Of a stretch of DNA of 57,139 nucleotides, positions 36,638-48,150 are shown piece after piece. The notes below the pieces were generated by a model. It was not told the DNA's origin and did not search any database. It was given only the letters and a program-made list of their open reading frames with translations. Source of the DNA: Purshia tridentata (taxonomy: Eukaryota > Streptophyta > Magnoliopsida > Rosales > Rosaceae). Numbering within the stretch: position 1 is the stretch's first letter; each line of letters starts with the position of its first letter. A program made the translations under genes and the position numbers. The stretch lies in contig QANT01008811.1 in NCBI GenBank assembly GCA_003254885.1, positions 1-57,139 on the forward strand, given 5' to 3'.

Positions 36638-37324
36638 TAGAAGTGGGCAAGGTGCGGTATATGTGTAAAACAATGCATCGTGCTGTGAATGTATAAACAG
36701 TGTGGTTAGGTGCATTGCATCGTAAGAATTAGAGGAAAACCAAACTAAACCAAACCTTATACGGTTACGGTTTGGTTCGGTATTACGGATGAATAATTAA
36801 GCTTATACACAATTCAATATGTTTTTGACCATTTTTTTAGTCCAAATATGTTTTTGAGAATTTTTTTAGTCCAAATTAAAAAAGATTAACAACTAACAAA
36901 GTAACAAGTATATGTAATACACTAATACAAAATCCAAAATCCAAATTCCAATCATGTTTAATAGTGTTTGATAATTGATAGTTTTCACTTCCAAATTCCA
37001 ATCCAACCAAAAGTCCAAAACAAATTAAACAATAAACCATAAATATAAACCATGTTTTGGTCACTTTTTAATTTAAAATCATATATAAACCATAAATATA
37101 TTTATGAAATTATAATTTTTTATATATGATATATATTTACGGTGCGGTTTAGTTCGACTTGGTTTTATTAGGTGTAAAACCGGCACCTACACCTATTAAG
37201 GGCAGTTTAGTTCAGTTATTGTAACGGTGTTTAACAAAAAAAGTCAACACAGTTTTTTAAAATTTTTTTAGGGGCGGTTTGGTTCAGTCCCGTGGTTTTA
37301 TGGTGGTGAAAATGTCTACCCCTA
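36638..37324. mobile_element. hAT-like MITE with TAGAAGTGGGCA / TGTCTACCCCTA ends
   Basis: The left end TAGAAGTGGGCA and right end TGTCTACCCCTA are imperfect inverted repeats. Subterminal 'ggtgcggt' and 'ggtttggttcgg' words occur near both ends, as in hAT-type MITEs. No clear 8-bp duplication was found. The element abuts the foldback at 37325. Confidence 0.5.
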
Positions 37325-37799
37325 ATCACCTCCTTAGATTTCTTTTGTATTACTATTCTCTAAAACTAATTTTTGTGTATCATTGTACCTTATTACTATT
37401 TTTCTATTTTTACAAATTTTAAAAATTAATTTAAAATAGCTCTAGACTAAGGAAAATACACATAAAATTCTTACGGACTCATCTTGACTAATACTAATTT
37501 ACTATAGGGTCCAATTACAAATTTTCCCTCTGAGTGTTTCTAGAAAATTTGTGGGATCAAAGTGTTAATTCTGAAAATTTTAATATAGTCGGAGGGAAAA
37601 TTGATAATTTATCCTATATTAAATCAGTATTAGTCAAGACAAGTCCGTAGGAATTTTCCTTATATTTTTTTAAGTCCAAAGCTATTTTTAATTCATTTTC
37701 AAAATTGTAAAAATAAGAAAATAGTAAAACAGGGATAAAGTGATACACGAAAATTAGTTTCAGGAGCTAAAGTAATACAAATAATACTTAAAGGGTGAT
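37325..37799. repeat. Large foldback (arms of about 200 bp)
   Basis: 37325-37530 and 37590-37799 are imperfect reverse complements over nearly their whole length, for example 'cttgactaatactaattta' against 'taaatcagtattagtcaag'. The loop is about 60 bp. Transcribed, it would form a long hairpin. It is probably a MITE of unknown class. Its left end coincides with the end of the neighbouring hAT-like element, so one may have cut the other. Confidence 0.7.
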
Positions 37800-39377
37800 A
37801 TGAGAATTCAAGATACTTTCAGAGGTGAAATAGTAAATAAGCCTTTTATTTAAAAAAACAAAAACAATTTGGACAATATCATAATTTTTTATTAATTTTT
37901 TTTTATCTAGTGGAAAGAAGAAAATGTCCATGCCACATCACCAATTTAACGGACTAGTTGCTGGAGTTGACAGAAAATGGTCAAATGGTCAAGTGAGACA
38001 CAGAAAATGAGTTGTGGGAGGATAGAGTGGGAAAAACTAACTTATAAGGATAAAGTGAAACAAACATGTAATTATTAGAGTTAAAACTAATAATAAGCCT
38101 TTCCTTAACCCAAAATGATTACAATGTCTTTTAAATAGAGGGCAAATTGTAAAATCAATTACACATGTCTTTTATCAAACAGATAATATTAAAAAAAAGC
38201 TAGAAAGAAACAGTTGAACAATATCTTCTATTAAGAAGCCATAAAGAAGAAGCTGAACAATATCTTTTGTCAATTTAGACTAACTTGGTGTACACAAACA
38301 TAAAAATTTGGCAAGAACATTACGGAGGGTGTATTCAATTGGGATTTTTATGGACTTTTGTAAAGTTTTTAAAAGTCATTGACTTTTGTAGAGTTCATAG
38401 ATTTTTAACGACTTTTACAGACTCTATATAGATTTTTACAAACTCCATAAAGACTTTCACAAACTCCATATAAATCTTCATAGACTTCTTATAGACCTTA
38501 ATTCCAATTATTTTGAAAGATTTATAAAACTCTTTAATGTTCTAATTCTATTAATTTTTGTTTATGTTAATTTTATTTTGAAAATAGACACTATTTAATA
38601 CTCAAAAAAAAATTTGGATATTGGGTATTGGCTTTCATTGTTGTAGAAGGCCTTAGAAAGCTAAACCATCAATTATTGTTTCAACTAACAGTTTGACAAA
38701 TATATAGTTCTAATAAAGCTTATACAAGGGACAAGTTAGTAACAAATAAAAAATAATAATTTTTCCCATTTAATCACAGTTCAGAGATTATACTAGCTTT
38801 ATCATTATGTATTATAATATATAATGTTGGGCTATAATTTTCTCCAAAAATAGGACCATAAATGGAAATACCACAAATATATAGGGTTATTTTCTTTAAA
38901 GTCCAAAAAAGATCATCTAAAGACATAAAAACCCAACACGGAAAAGTAGGTACCCATTTGGCCCACTTTTAAAATACCAAGTTTAAAATGACATTTATAC
39001 ACCTATTTACAATATTGCCACTGGTTTTGATTTTGTTTTTTATACACTATTCACCATACATACCATTGCAAGTCTGCAAGTCTGCCACTGGTTTTTTTCT
39101 TTCTTTTTTGTTAAAGCTTGCCATGTGTTTTGGCCTCTAAGCTTTCCATGTGTTGTTACTTTGGACAGCACCATGTGGGACAGCACCATGTGTTATTTTT
39201 TTTTTTTAGCCACCACCATATGTTAGTTAATAAGGAAAAAAAATGCATCAAACACCACCATTACTATATGCAATCTCCAAATATATCTATAAAATATTAT
39301 ACAGTAACTAAATAAAAATAACAATCAACAAAATTTCTCAAATAATTTTGTTTATTAAAAAATCAATTATATAGTCA
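37800..39377. other. Intergenic with a decayed MITE at about 38326-38520
   Basis: 38326-38520 contains 'gggtgtattcaattggga' followed by repeated 'gacttt..aaagtc' and 'caaactccata' words, typical of a plant MITE whose right end has decayed. Nothing coding is seen. Confidence 0.4.
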
Positions 39378-39660
39378 TTGATATTATTGTTACTAATGAA
39401 CAGTAACAATAGCAAATTGTTACTACCAAACAGTGACAATAGCAAATTATTACTGCCGAATAGTAGGAATAATAAATTGTCACTGCCCAATAGTAACAAT
39501 AGCAAATTGTCACTACCGAACAGTAACAATAGCAAATTATCACTGCCAAACAGTCGCAATATAAATTGTCACTGCTGAACAGTAACAATAGGCTTATTGT
39601 CATCATTGAACAATAACAATAGTAAATTATCACTACTAAATGATAACAGTAACATATGGA
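39378..39660. repeat. 30-bp minisatellite, about nine degenerate copies
   Basis: The unit approximates 'aacagtaacaatagcaaatt' plus 'gtcactacca' (30 bp). Because 30 is divisible by three, open frames persist on both strands across the array. They are a by-product of the repeat and not evidence of a gene. Confidence 0.85.
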
Positions 39661-39793
39661 CTAACAAGAACATTTTACAAAAAGGGCAATTTCTAAAATT
39701 TTAGCTTTGAAAAACATAAGAAATTAGAAATCAAGATTAAATTCTCATATCATCAAAATTTGGTTTATCAGACAAACCAAGAAACAATTGACT

Positions 39794-40060
39794 AACTAAT
39801 TAATGCATATAGTACCTTTACAAGTTAGCTTATGTTTTTTTTTTTTCACCTGTGATTGCTCTATGTTCTAATCAAGGTCACACCACAAACTGAATCTACC
39901 ATAAGGCAAAAAAAAAAAAAACAAAAGGTAATAAATTACAAAAACCACTCTACGATATTTCTCTGTTGTGACCCACTAATTAATGCATATAGAAACCCTT
40001 CACAAGTTAGCTAATCTAATCTAATGCCGCAAACTAAATCTACTGGAAGAAGAAAAGAAA
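39794..40060. repeat. Direct repeat with period of about 180 bp
   Basis: 'actaattaatgcatatag' at about 39794 recurs at about 39975, each copy followed by 'caagttagct' and a 'aaactaaatctac'-like segment. Confidence 0.6.
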
Positions 40061-40561
40061 AGTCATTTTCGTATACTTCTTTAAATCTAATAAATTACAA
40101 AAACCACTCAAAAGAAATTTCCAATTATCAAACCCTTTTCATTTCTAAATTTGTGGAAATCCAACCTTTGTCGGCGACACACCGCTGCCAATCTAGCCCA
40201 GCCTTAGATCGAGCCTACCATTCTAGCCTCAGAGGTCGACCCCAGCTACCCCAACCTCAGATCGCCTTGCCTTTGGCTCGGATCTGGAAGTTGGCGACCT
40301 TGCTGTCCTTCTTTCCCATCAGGTAAAATGAGTCAGTGAGATAGAGAAGGAAACATATCAAGAAATAGGGAGATAGACAGAAAAAAGAAGGGCAATATTG
40401 CCATTTAAAAAAAATTAAACTAATTGGAAAAAGAAGTGGACTGAGAGGGAAAAAAAGTATATGGACTTGTTAGGAAACCCAATTAACAAAGTGGATTATA
40501 TAGGAAGAGGGTAGCCCAAACTGGGTGTATTGATAATTAACTTAAATATATATATATATAT
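40061..40561. other. Intergenic with a GC-richer patch at 40150-40325
   Basis: The patch contains 'ctagcccagcc' and 'cccagctacccc' words and a short open frame with no recognised motif. It may be captured or UTR-like DNA. Confidence 0.3.
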
Positions 40562-40963
40562 ACAGGCCCCTTCAAGTGTGGGATCCCATATTTATGGGAT
40601 TCTTCATTGGGACCCATTCCATAGGGTATTTAAACGATCCGAACCGTCTATTTTCTAGGTCTACATTTAAAGATCATCCTTGCAAAAAATTAAACAAATC
40701 AGAAATCATTAAGCTATCGAACTTTGATCAAATAAGTATACGAACAAAATATTTCGATAAACACNTCGATAAACACTTGAAATTGTGATCAATTAATCAA
40801 TGGCCAAATGGTCTCCGATTAATCTAATTTTTTGCAAGTACGATCCTTTAATGGAGACCAAAAAAGTAGATGGTTTCGATTATCAAAATACAATGTGTAG
40901 TGGGCCCATGAGGGATCCCATATTTAGGCTTAAATGTGGGATCCCACACTGGAAGGTGCCTGT
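40562..40963. mobile_element. 402-bp foldback element inserted in a TA repeat
   Basis: It starts ACAGGCCCCTTCAAGTGTGG and ends in the complement (CCACACTGGAAGGTGCCTGT), and inverted similarity continues inward through most of the element ('aaaaaattaaac..', 'gatccgaaccgtct..' and their complements). Both sides are TATATATATA, so the true target duplication is hidden. A single ambiguous base N lies at 40765 near the loop, between two copies of 'tcgataaacac'. Confidence 0.7.
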
Positions 40964-42425
40964 ATATATATATATATAATTTTTTTTTTGTTTAGAAAAA
41001 TACAAAGAATACTACAAAAAGCCACACTAACAAAAAGCACCGACACTAATAGAGAGCACTAACAGGGTTATTACTTATTCCCTTAAGGTACCACCAACAA
41101 TCATTCTATAGGTTCCATTAGATATCATATTAGAACCAATTAATTTCTCACACACATAACTACTTCACAATTCCAAGCAAGCTATTCAAAGAAAGCAAAG
41201 GTCTCAATTTCAATCGCACACAATATATATATATATAACAAAGCCTACATGTTGTGTGGGGTGGTTGCCTCTTACCTCAAGCAATTAAGCACCCCTCCAA
41301 GTCCGAGATAGAGCTTCACAACAATAAATAACCTAATTCAAGAAAAAGAAACAAATAAGTTAGGAATTACTAGCAGCTAGGAAAGGTGTTGTTTGAAAAC
41401 AAAAGGGAACCCAGCAAACATTATAGCTTTGTTAAGTAATTGGGTTATTAAATTTAAACTCAATGAAACCCCCTAACGAAACCTGAAAATTTCTTTCTAA
41501 ACCCAAATTGATTCAATGTCATGCAAAGAAACAAAAAACACTCGAAACTCATTTTAAGGAAAACCCTCAAATAACTTAAATCTATCTCAATGTGTGGCAA
41601 AAAAATGAATTTAAACAAAACGCTTTAGTGATGCTCAAAAACCCTTAATGAAAACCCAGAAACTAAACTAGATGAATTCAAAATTTATAACCATGCATGG
41701 TATTTACCTAAGTCAAACATTGAGAGAGAGTATGGGCAATCGCTGGGTTCCCTTTTTGAATGAGAAATGGGGAATCTCTAATCAAAATAGGGATTCGCTC
41801 TACAACAAGACCACCTTTCTGAGTGATGGAGTTGAAGTTGTATCTTTGAGTAGCAAAGCTGAAGTTGAGCAAGTCTCTGAGTGACGGATTTGAGTTTGAG
41901 GAGTCTCTGAGCGACAAAGCTAGCTGAAGTTGAGGGAGTGAGGCTCTAAGTGAGGGAGGTGAAGTTCAGGGAGCAAGGCTCTGAGCTATAGACACAGGGC
42001 TAAGCGCCCGCGTGAAATTGAACTTTGAGAGGGAAACTTAGATGGAAATCGAAAGTGAGTGAATGTTGAGTAAAAGGTGAGAAGTGAGAGTGAATTATGG
42101 GAGCAGTGAAAGTAAACAGATCGACTATTTTGACTAAGTGTTAAGTGATAGAGGGAAAGGAACCTTACACAACGGCCTTAAGCTACAGTTGCTTTTTTAA
42201 TTACTTCACTGTAGACCGGTTTTTTATTTAACTCTCACTTAAACAACACTTACAAAATAAAACCATTGTGTAAGCAAAACGAAAACAATCACCACACCAA
42301 AAACCATAGGATTTCATGCATCCACACAACATTTTTAACAGAATCGTTATGCTTTAAAACTACACAATAGTTTTAAGATAATTGTTATCTATTAAGTGTT
42401 GTGTATTTACATTATTGTTGTAGTG
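40964..42425 (-). mobile_element. CACTA-like element end (terminus at 42425, body to the left)
   Basis: On the minus strand the terminus reads CACTACAACAATAATG from 42425 leftward. The next 300 bp carry motifs related to 'acaacgg'/'accattgtgt' in both orientations, the usual subterminal repeats of CACTA elements. Further in, 41700-42000 has a repeated 'gagtctctgagtgacgga'-type motif. No transposase motif was recognised and the other terminus was not found, so the left limit is nominal. Confidence 0.45.
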
Positions 42426-43560
42426 AAAGTTTCAATTTCAAACAACTTCTTTGGTAGAAGAAAAAGAGAAAGTTTTACTAAAAAATTTTTGGAGCTTGAG
42501 CAATACTCAAATTGGCTTAACAAAATCAGCTTAAGAAAAATTAGTAAGAGCATTAGAACAATATTTTCTGCAGAAGAACTTTTTTATAAAACAATTACAA
42601 AATTGGTTTTCAACCTTACAAACAAACTTTTTTGGGCTAGAAAATAGCCACAAAGAACTTTTGAAACGTTTTCATGTGTTAAACTTGCAAAATTAAGAAC
42701 TTATTAGTATGAGTAATAGCTATTTTGAACAAACTAAAGAAAATGTTATTGAACCATTAATATCTATGGATACAAGCAATATAATGCCTTTACGAGAGGC
42801 TAATAAGCCAATAGAACTTGGCGATTTGCTTAGTTTCGAAGAACTTGATGTACAAGAGCCTAATAAGGCAATTAATAATCAAAAGGCTAATGAGCCAATA
42901 ATAAATATTGAGGAAAAAGAACTACTACAAATAAATTTTTCTTGGAAGAACTTGTAAAAGAAAGTATGAAGTTGATGCCATAAGACATCCAGTAGCACAT
43001 GATGTTTCAGAACAACTCAGTAGAAGTGTACAGACATCTATCTATCCAAGAACAGTTATTTCAAGCTATTAATAATCCTAGACCAGGGGTTAGAATAGTT
43101 ACATACAAGATCTCAAGATGCAATTATTTGATACAGAGAGAATGCACTTGTGACCAGACAGAAGTACAGTACAACACAGCAACAACAAGATTGAACATGC
43201 AAGACTTCAGGGAATGAACATTTAGATTCAAACATGGAACAGTTAGAGAGAACATTCAAGTCACACCACGACTCCCTATTGATTATGGTTTTCTTGATCA
43301 AATGCACATTAAATGAAACTACCATACAGAATCTCTCCCACAAAAGCTCAAAGATATAGCGGAGATATTACTACAGCAATGACGAACCATTTAGTTAGAT
43401 TTTAATAGCATTCCTCCAGCATGGTTCTAGACAGCATACATAGAGACCCAGCCATACACAAGCTCATTATTAGCAAGGCGAACTTTTCAGAATGCATACA
43501 AATGCCTCCTTGTTATTTTACTGAATTCAGCCCAAAATATCTTGAAGCTTATAAAGGAGC
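42426..43560 (+). pseudogene. Cluster of broken open frames between two CACTA-like termini, unidentified
   Basis: Successive plus-strand fragments (42396-42647, 42709-42957, 42999-43217, 43421-43654) are Asn/Lys/Glu-rich and look like one decayed coding region interrupted by stops and frameshifts. I recognise no catalytic motif. It may be part of a retroelement or an ancient pararetrovirus-like insertion, but that is only a guess. The CACTA-like end at 43561 cuts into its right side. Confidence 0.3.
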
Positions 43561-44300
43561 CACTACTACAAAAAAGCAAACAGACAACGGGTTTTATCCG
43601 TGGTCTAATTCCTCCCAAAACCGTCGTATAATCGACCGACGTCTATTGGGGTAAGACTAGACAACGGTTCTCAACTGTTGTTTTCTTTAATTTACAACAA
43701 TGGTTTCTTGTAGCTAACTGTTGTATATGTTCCATAAAAAACCATCATATAAGTAAAACTATTGTAGAGTACCATTCTATACATCGATTTCCTGAAATAA
43801 ATAGTTGTATAAAGAATGCTTACACAACGGTTTTTATTAGTTTTCATGAATTACACATTTGTTTTCTATGTGAAAACGAGCTAAAATGTCGTGTAGATAA
43901 CGATTTTTTAACAATAACCGTTGTGCTTTCGGACTAAGCAAATACCAAAATCTATGTCTATATGCATTTCTTACCTCTGTTAAATTTAAAAACCATTGTA
44001 TTAATACACTTACAACACGGGTTATTTGTTAGAACCGTTGTGTAAAGTTAACCATTTAAGTTATACATGATGGTTATAAATGTCTTATACCATGGTTGTC
44101 TCTGAAAAACCATTGCTTGAATCTCTAGAAACAATAGTTTGTATGAATAAACTGATGTATATTAGTATTGTTTCTCTTATTGACCGATGTGTATAATAGA
44201 TAAATATATTGGTTTTCTGCTAAAAATTTGTTGCTAGAAATGTATTAATACAACGGTTCTTCATAATTAATTGTTGTAGTATGCTTCCTTTTACATCTAT
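43561..44300 (+). mobile_element. CACTA-like element end (terminus at 43561, body to the right)
   Basis: It begins CACTACTACAAAAAAGC and is followed by at least ten copies of 'acaacggtt'/'aaccgttgt'-type words up to about 44280. Such subterminal repeats are typical of CACTA elements. The preceding three bases AGC would be the target duplication, but no matching right terminus was found in the window. The right limit is nominal. Confidence 0.55.
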
Positions 44301-47300
44301 TTTCACCTGATTCCACACAATGCAATTATCAACAATTAAATGGTTCCATCCCAGAATCTTCTACACTTACACAATAATTTATAATGGCTTTTGTAATTGA
44401 TAGTCAATAGAATAATATAATGTGTGTACTTCAAACTAACAATTGTATATATCTAGCTATCTTACTCCCTTACCCTAAAACCATACACAAAACCCCAATG
44501 TCATACACAAAAAGTAGCCCTCAATGTACAATATGTAGCAACTTGCTACCATCCATCTATTCTAGCAAGCTAATATGACAAAATGATCAATTATATACCC
44601 CAAGCTAATCTAGCTATACACATGACCTACAAAATCAAGTCTAAAATGGTGGTGAGTCTGCAAAAATCCAAGATGTAATTAAGTACCACATATACTGCCC
44701 TACAAAGACTGCCCATTCACTCCAGACTTCGTCAATATCTTCTTAGGTATAACGGTTGTCCATCCTCCGCTCCCACTGAAATAAGTTCACTGGAAAGATC
44801 AGTTAAAGTTATAGAATAATAAGATATTATCAATTAATTAACTAAAACATGTGAAACTAATAAAGAAAATAAGAAAGACATAGCTACCTAAAGTTTTTCA
44901 AGCAAGCCATGCAAACTACAAGTAGCAGCCACAAGCTTTTTCACTAGACAAACCTACTGCTAGCTAGCTGGTCAGTTTTGCAATGAGAAATGTACATAAA
45001 TTTCTAGCTAACTTTAGTTATAGCAACCTATGACATAGAATGACTTCAATTTTTCTTTCTAGAATTGCAAGCCTAATTTTCTCAAGCAAGCCTAAATTTA
45101 ACCAACAAACCAATAAATGAACTTTAAAGTCAAGTAAACCAATAAGTAGCTATACCTGATTAGGGCATTGCAAGCATTAAAGTGCAATTAATTACAATAA
45201 AAAACATTGAACAAGTGAAGAGCTGCTAACAATTGATAAAGAATGAAAAAGTAGAACACATAAAAGAAACTATGAGAAAGAAAATGGATTATACTTGATG
45301 TGTCTTCCGTACATGTACTTCTTTAAATGCTTCCAGTAGATTATCAAAGTAAGAATTGTAGTTGCCGAGTGTAGTTTTAGATAGAAACAGTCATTGGGAG
45401 ATTTTAAAAATTACATTTGTGATGTCTCATTGCCAATCAAACAGAACATGATAGTTGTACTAGACTCGTTAACCTTAAACCAAATATGACCAGTTGTTCC
45501 AACCAAAAATTCAATTGGGTAAGCCCATGGGATTATGGTAATTGATATTTCAAGGATTGCCATAGTCAACATTTTCAAACTGCCAGGAATGAGTATGAAT
45601 TCAAAAAATATGAAGGCAACACTAAAAACATAAAAATGATAATAGATGCATTGCTTTCATGTCAATAGAGAAAGAAAATAAGGTTACGATACTAAATGGG
45701 TAAAGTTACTTGGGACTACCAAATCTATTAAGGAAACAATTATCAACAATTATAAATGAGAATTACTTGTTAAGAATTTTTAGTTCTCTATATTAATCTC
45801 CTCATGGCAGCAAATTTCAAAGAAAAGAATTTTTAAAATTGATATTTCAAGGACTGCCATAGTCAACATTTGCAAACTGCCAGGAATGAGTATGAATTCA
45901 AAAAATATGAAGGCAACACTAAAAACATAAAAAGTGATAATAGGTGCATTGCTTTCATGTCAATAGAGAAAGAAAATAAGGTTACGATACTGAATGGGTA
46001 AAGTTACTTGGGACTACCAAATCTATCAAGGAAACAATTATCAACAATTATAAAATGTTATTAAATTACAAAATATAAGTATGATTGCATGCAAATCTAC
46101 CTACAGCATCCATATCAGTGCACATAAGACAATTATTACCTATGAAAATAGGCAATACACCTAGCATGAGTCCTATAGGAACTTACTTTTGCAGTTGCAA
46201 TGGAGAAATGCTCATGCTTAGAGCACAGAACTGAAGAATACACTTGGATTATAAATTCATAAACTAACTACCATTAAGAAGTTCTTAAATAATACACCTG
46301 CACACCCCATTTTTGATTAAACACTGAATTTACCAGAAGAGTAACAAGAACTACTGATTTTAAGCATATTCATCACAGTGTACTGCATTTTTTATTATTT
46401 GTATATCAGAATAGTATTGCCATTGTCACTCTTCTCCTAGGCTAATGCACATGTTATTCGATTCAATGTACTGTAATTTTTTTTTCCTTTTTCAATTAGA
46501 AGAGTAGTGCCATTGTTATGGTTGCCTCTTTGTACTTTCCTTATCTTGATCATCTTTCAATCTATCATCAAATCTAGAAAATGCCTTTTCATGCGCTAAA
46601 AGTATTCTAACACTTCTAGCTAACAACAACTTTCAAGTTTTGAGCTCCATTTATGTTCAATCATTGTTCTCTCAAATTAGAAATTGCAAGAATTCTAGAT
46701 AATCAAATGCTTATTAATTAGTATTGGCTCCAAAAATTTGAGAAGGCTCAAACACCATGCAGTTTTGTATATGTCTTGCCAAAAAAGAACCTAGTTTGTC
46801 TGAGATGTTGAGTTGAGTGGTCTCCATTTTTGCTTAAGTCACTATTTTTTTGCCTAGTTATTAAAAGTCATAAAGCTGCATTAACACTTCTCTATATTAA
46901 TCTTCTCATGGCAGCAAATTTCAAAGAAAAGAATTTTTAGCTAAGAATTACTTGTTAAGCAAAACAGAGAATGAGCTAGAGCAGAAGAAATGAGAAATAC
47001 ATACTAAACCCATGCAGAAGAACAATAACTCAACTGCCCTACCTATGAGAAATAAAATAAATTCATTATTTTTGGGGTTTCACTAAAGAAGGCAGACAAT
47101 ATCTTCTTAAACCCAAAAGAACAAAAGAGACATGTAAATAACTTGAAATCAACTTTCAACTATTGATATAATATGGCTAATCAATCGAGATGTGTAAAAA
47201 CCATAAGAGCCTAACATGCCACTCTATTGATATATATTACATGTGAAACAATATTCACTCTCAAGAGATTTATACATGCAGATTTCAGAAAACCCAACTC

Positions 47301-48150
47301 CTCAGCTGCACAACCAACTGTGCGATTATCTCAAGGCTGCTGCATAGCGTCGAGGAAGGAAGAGGGAAGAGGCGTGATAGAGCTGAAAAGAAGCTCTGCT
47401 GCAACAAGCATCTTTAATTCCTTTTCCATTGCAGGTTTTTTATTTGAATTGTTTGCTGTTTTTAAACTGATGTGGTAGTCCAGGTGGCGCAAATTTTTAG
47501 GGGGAAGAAGTACATTCAGTGCTGGCGTGGCTTGATAGGGCGAGAAGCAATCTAGGCCAGACATCTGGCGTCCAGCAGTGCGCCAAGTCAGCTCCAAGTC
47601 AGCCTTTACCAGAGCTTCTGATGGGGGGGTTGACGGAGGTACGTATTTGCCAAAAAATTGAAGTTGGGGTACCAAAAAATTCAAAAAAAAACTAGGGGAA
47701 CTAACTTGTAGTTTGACCCAAACCTGAGGTGCTAAATTGCAGTTTACCCTTTAATATATGTTGCCATGCTATTTTTTGGTAAAGGAAAGGGTCAAGTTAG
47801 TATGTACATGTGGTTAGTGAAGATATATAATGCCTTGTGGTATGTTGTGTTTGAGATAAATGCATCGTTGTTCAAGGAGTGCAATTTCGATTTCGATGGA
47901 AATTTCGATGGAAATTTCGACGGAAAGTTCGACCAAATTTCAATTTCGCTAGGGTTTAGACAAAAACAATGGATATTGTTATCAAACAACGGAAATTTTG
48001 AATGAAATTTTACCATATGTTTATTTAACATATTATCTACCATATTTATAAAAAATATTAAAGGAACTAAACCATATTATAGATTTCATATGATATAAGG
48101 TGAATATAATACACGTTGAAAGTAAATTTTGTGAAAAAAATGTGATGTAA
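44301..48150. other. Element interior or intergenic, no intact gene
   Basis: Mostly AT-rich non-coding sequence, possibly the body of the CACTA-like element that starts at 43561. GC-richer parts at 44690-44790 and 47280-47640 show no recognisable protein. 47893-47936 carries about four 12-bp 'ttcgatggaaat' repeats. The duplicated block at 45538-46053 is listed separately. Confidence 0.35.
45538..46053. repeat. Two 0.22-kb direct repeats, about 97% identical by eye
   Basis: 45538-45757 and 45836-46053 share 'aattgatatttcaagga', 'tgccaggaatgagtatgaat' and 'ggttacgatact' in the same order with few differences. The 80-bp segment between them ('tctatattaatctcctcatgg...') recurs near 46885-46960. 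Confidence 0.85.

Noticed and set aside
39338-39633. Leucine- or tyrosine-rich open frames on both strands
   Set aside because: They follow from the 30-bp minisatellite whose unit is a multiple of three.
40576-40788. A 70-codon frame containing the ambiguous base
   Set aside because: It is inside the foldback element and is read through an undetermined base.
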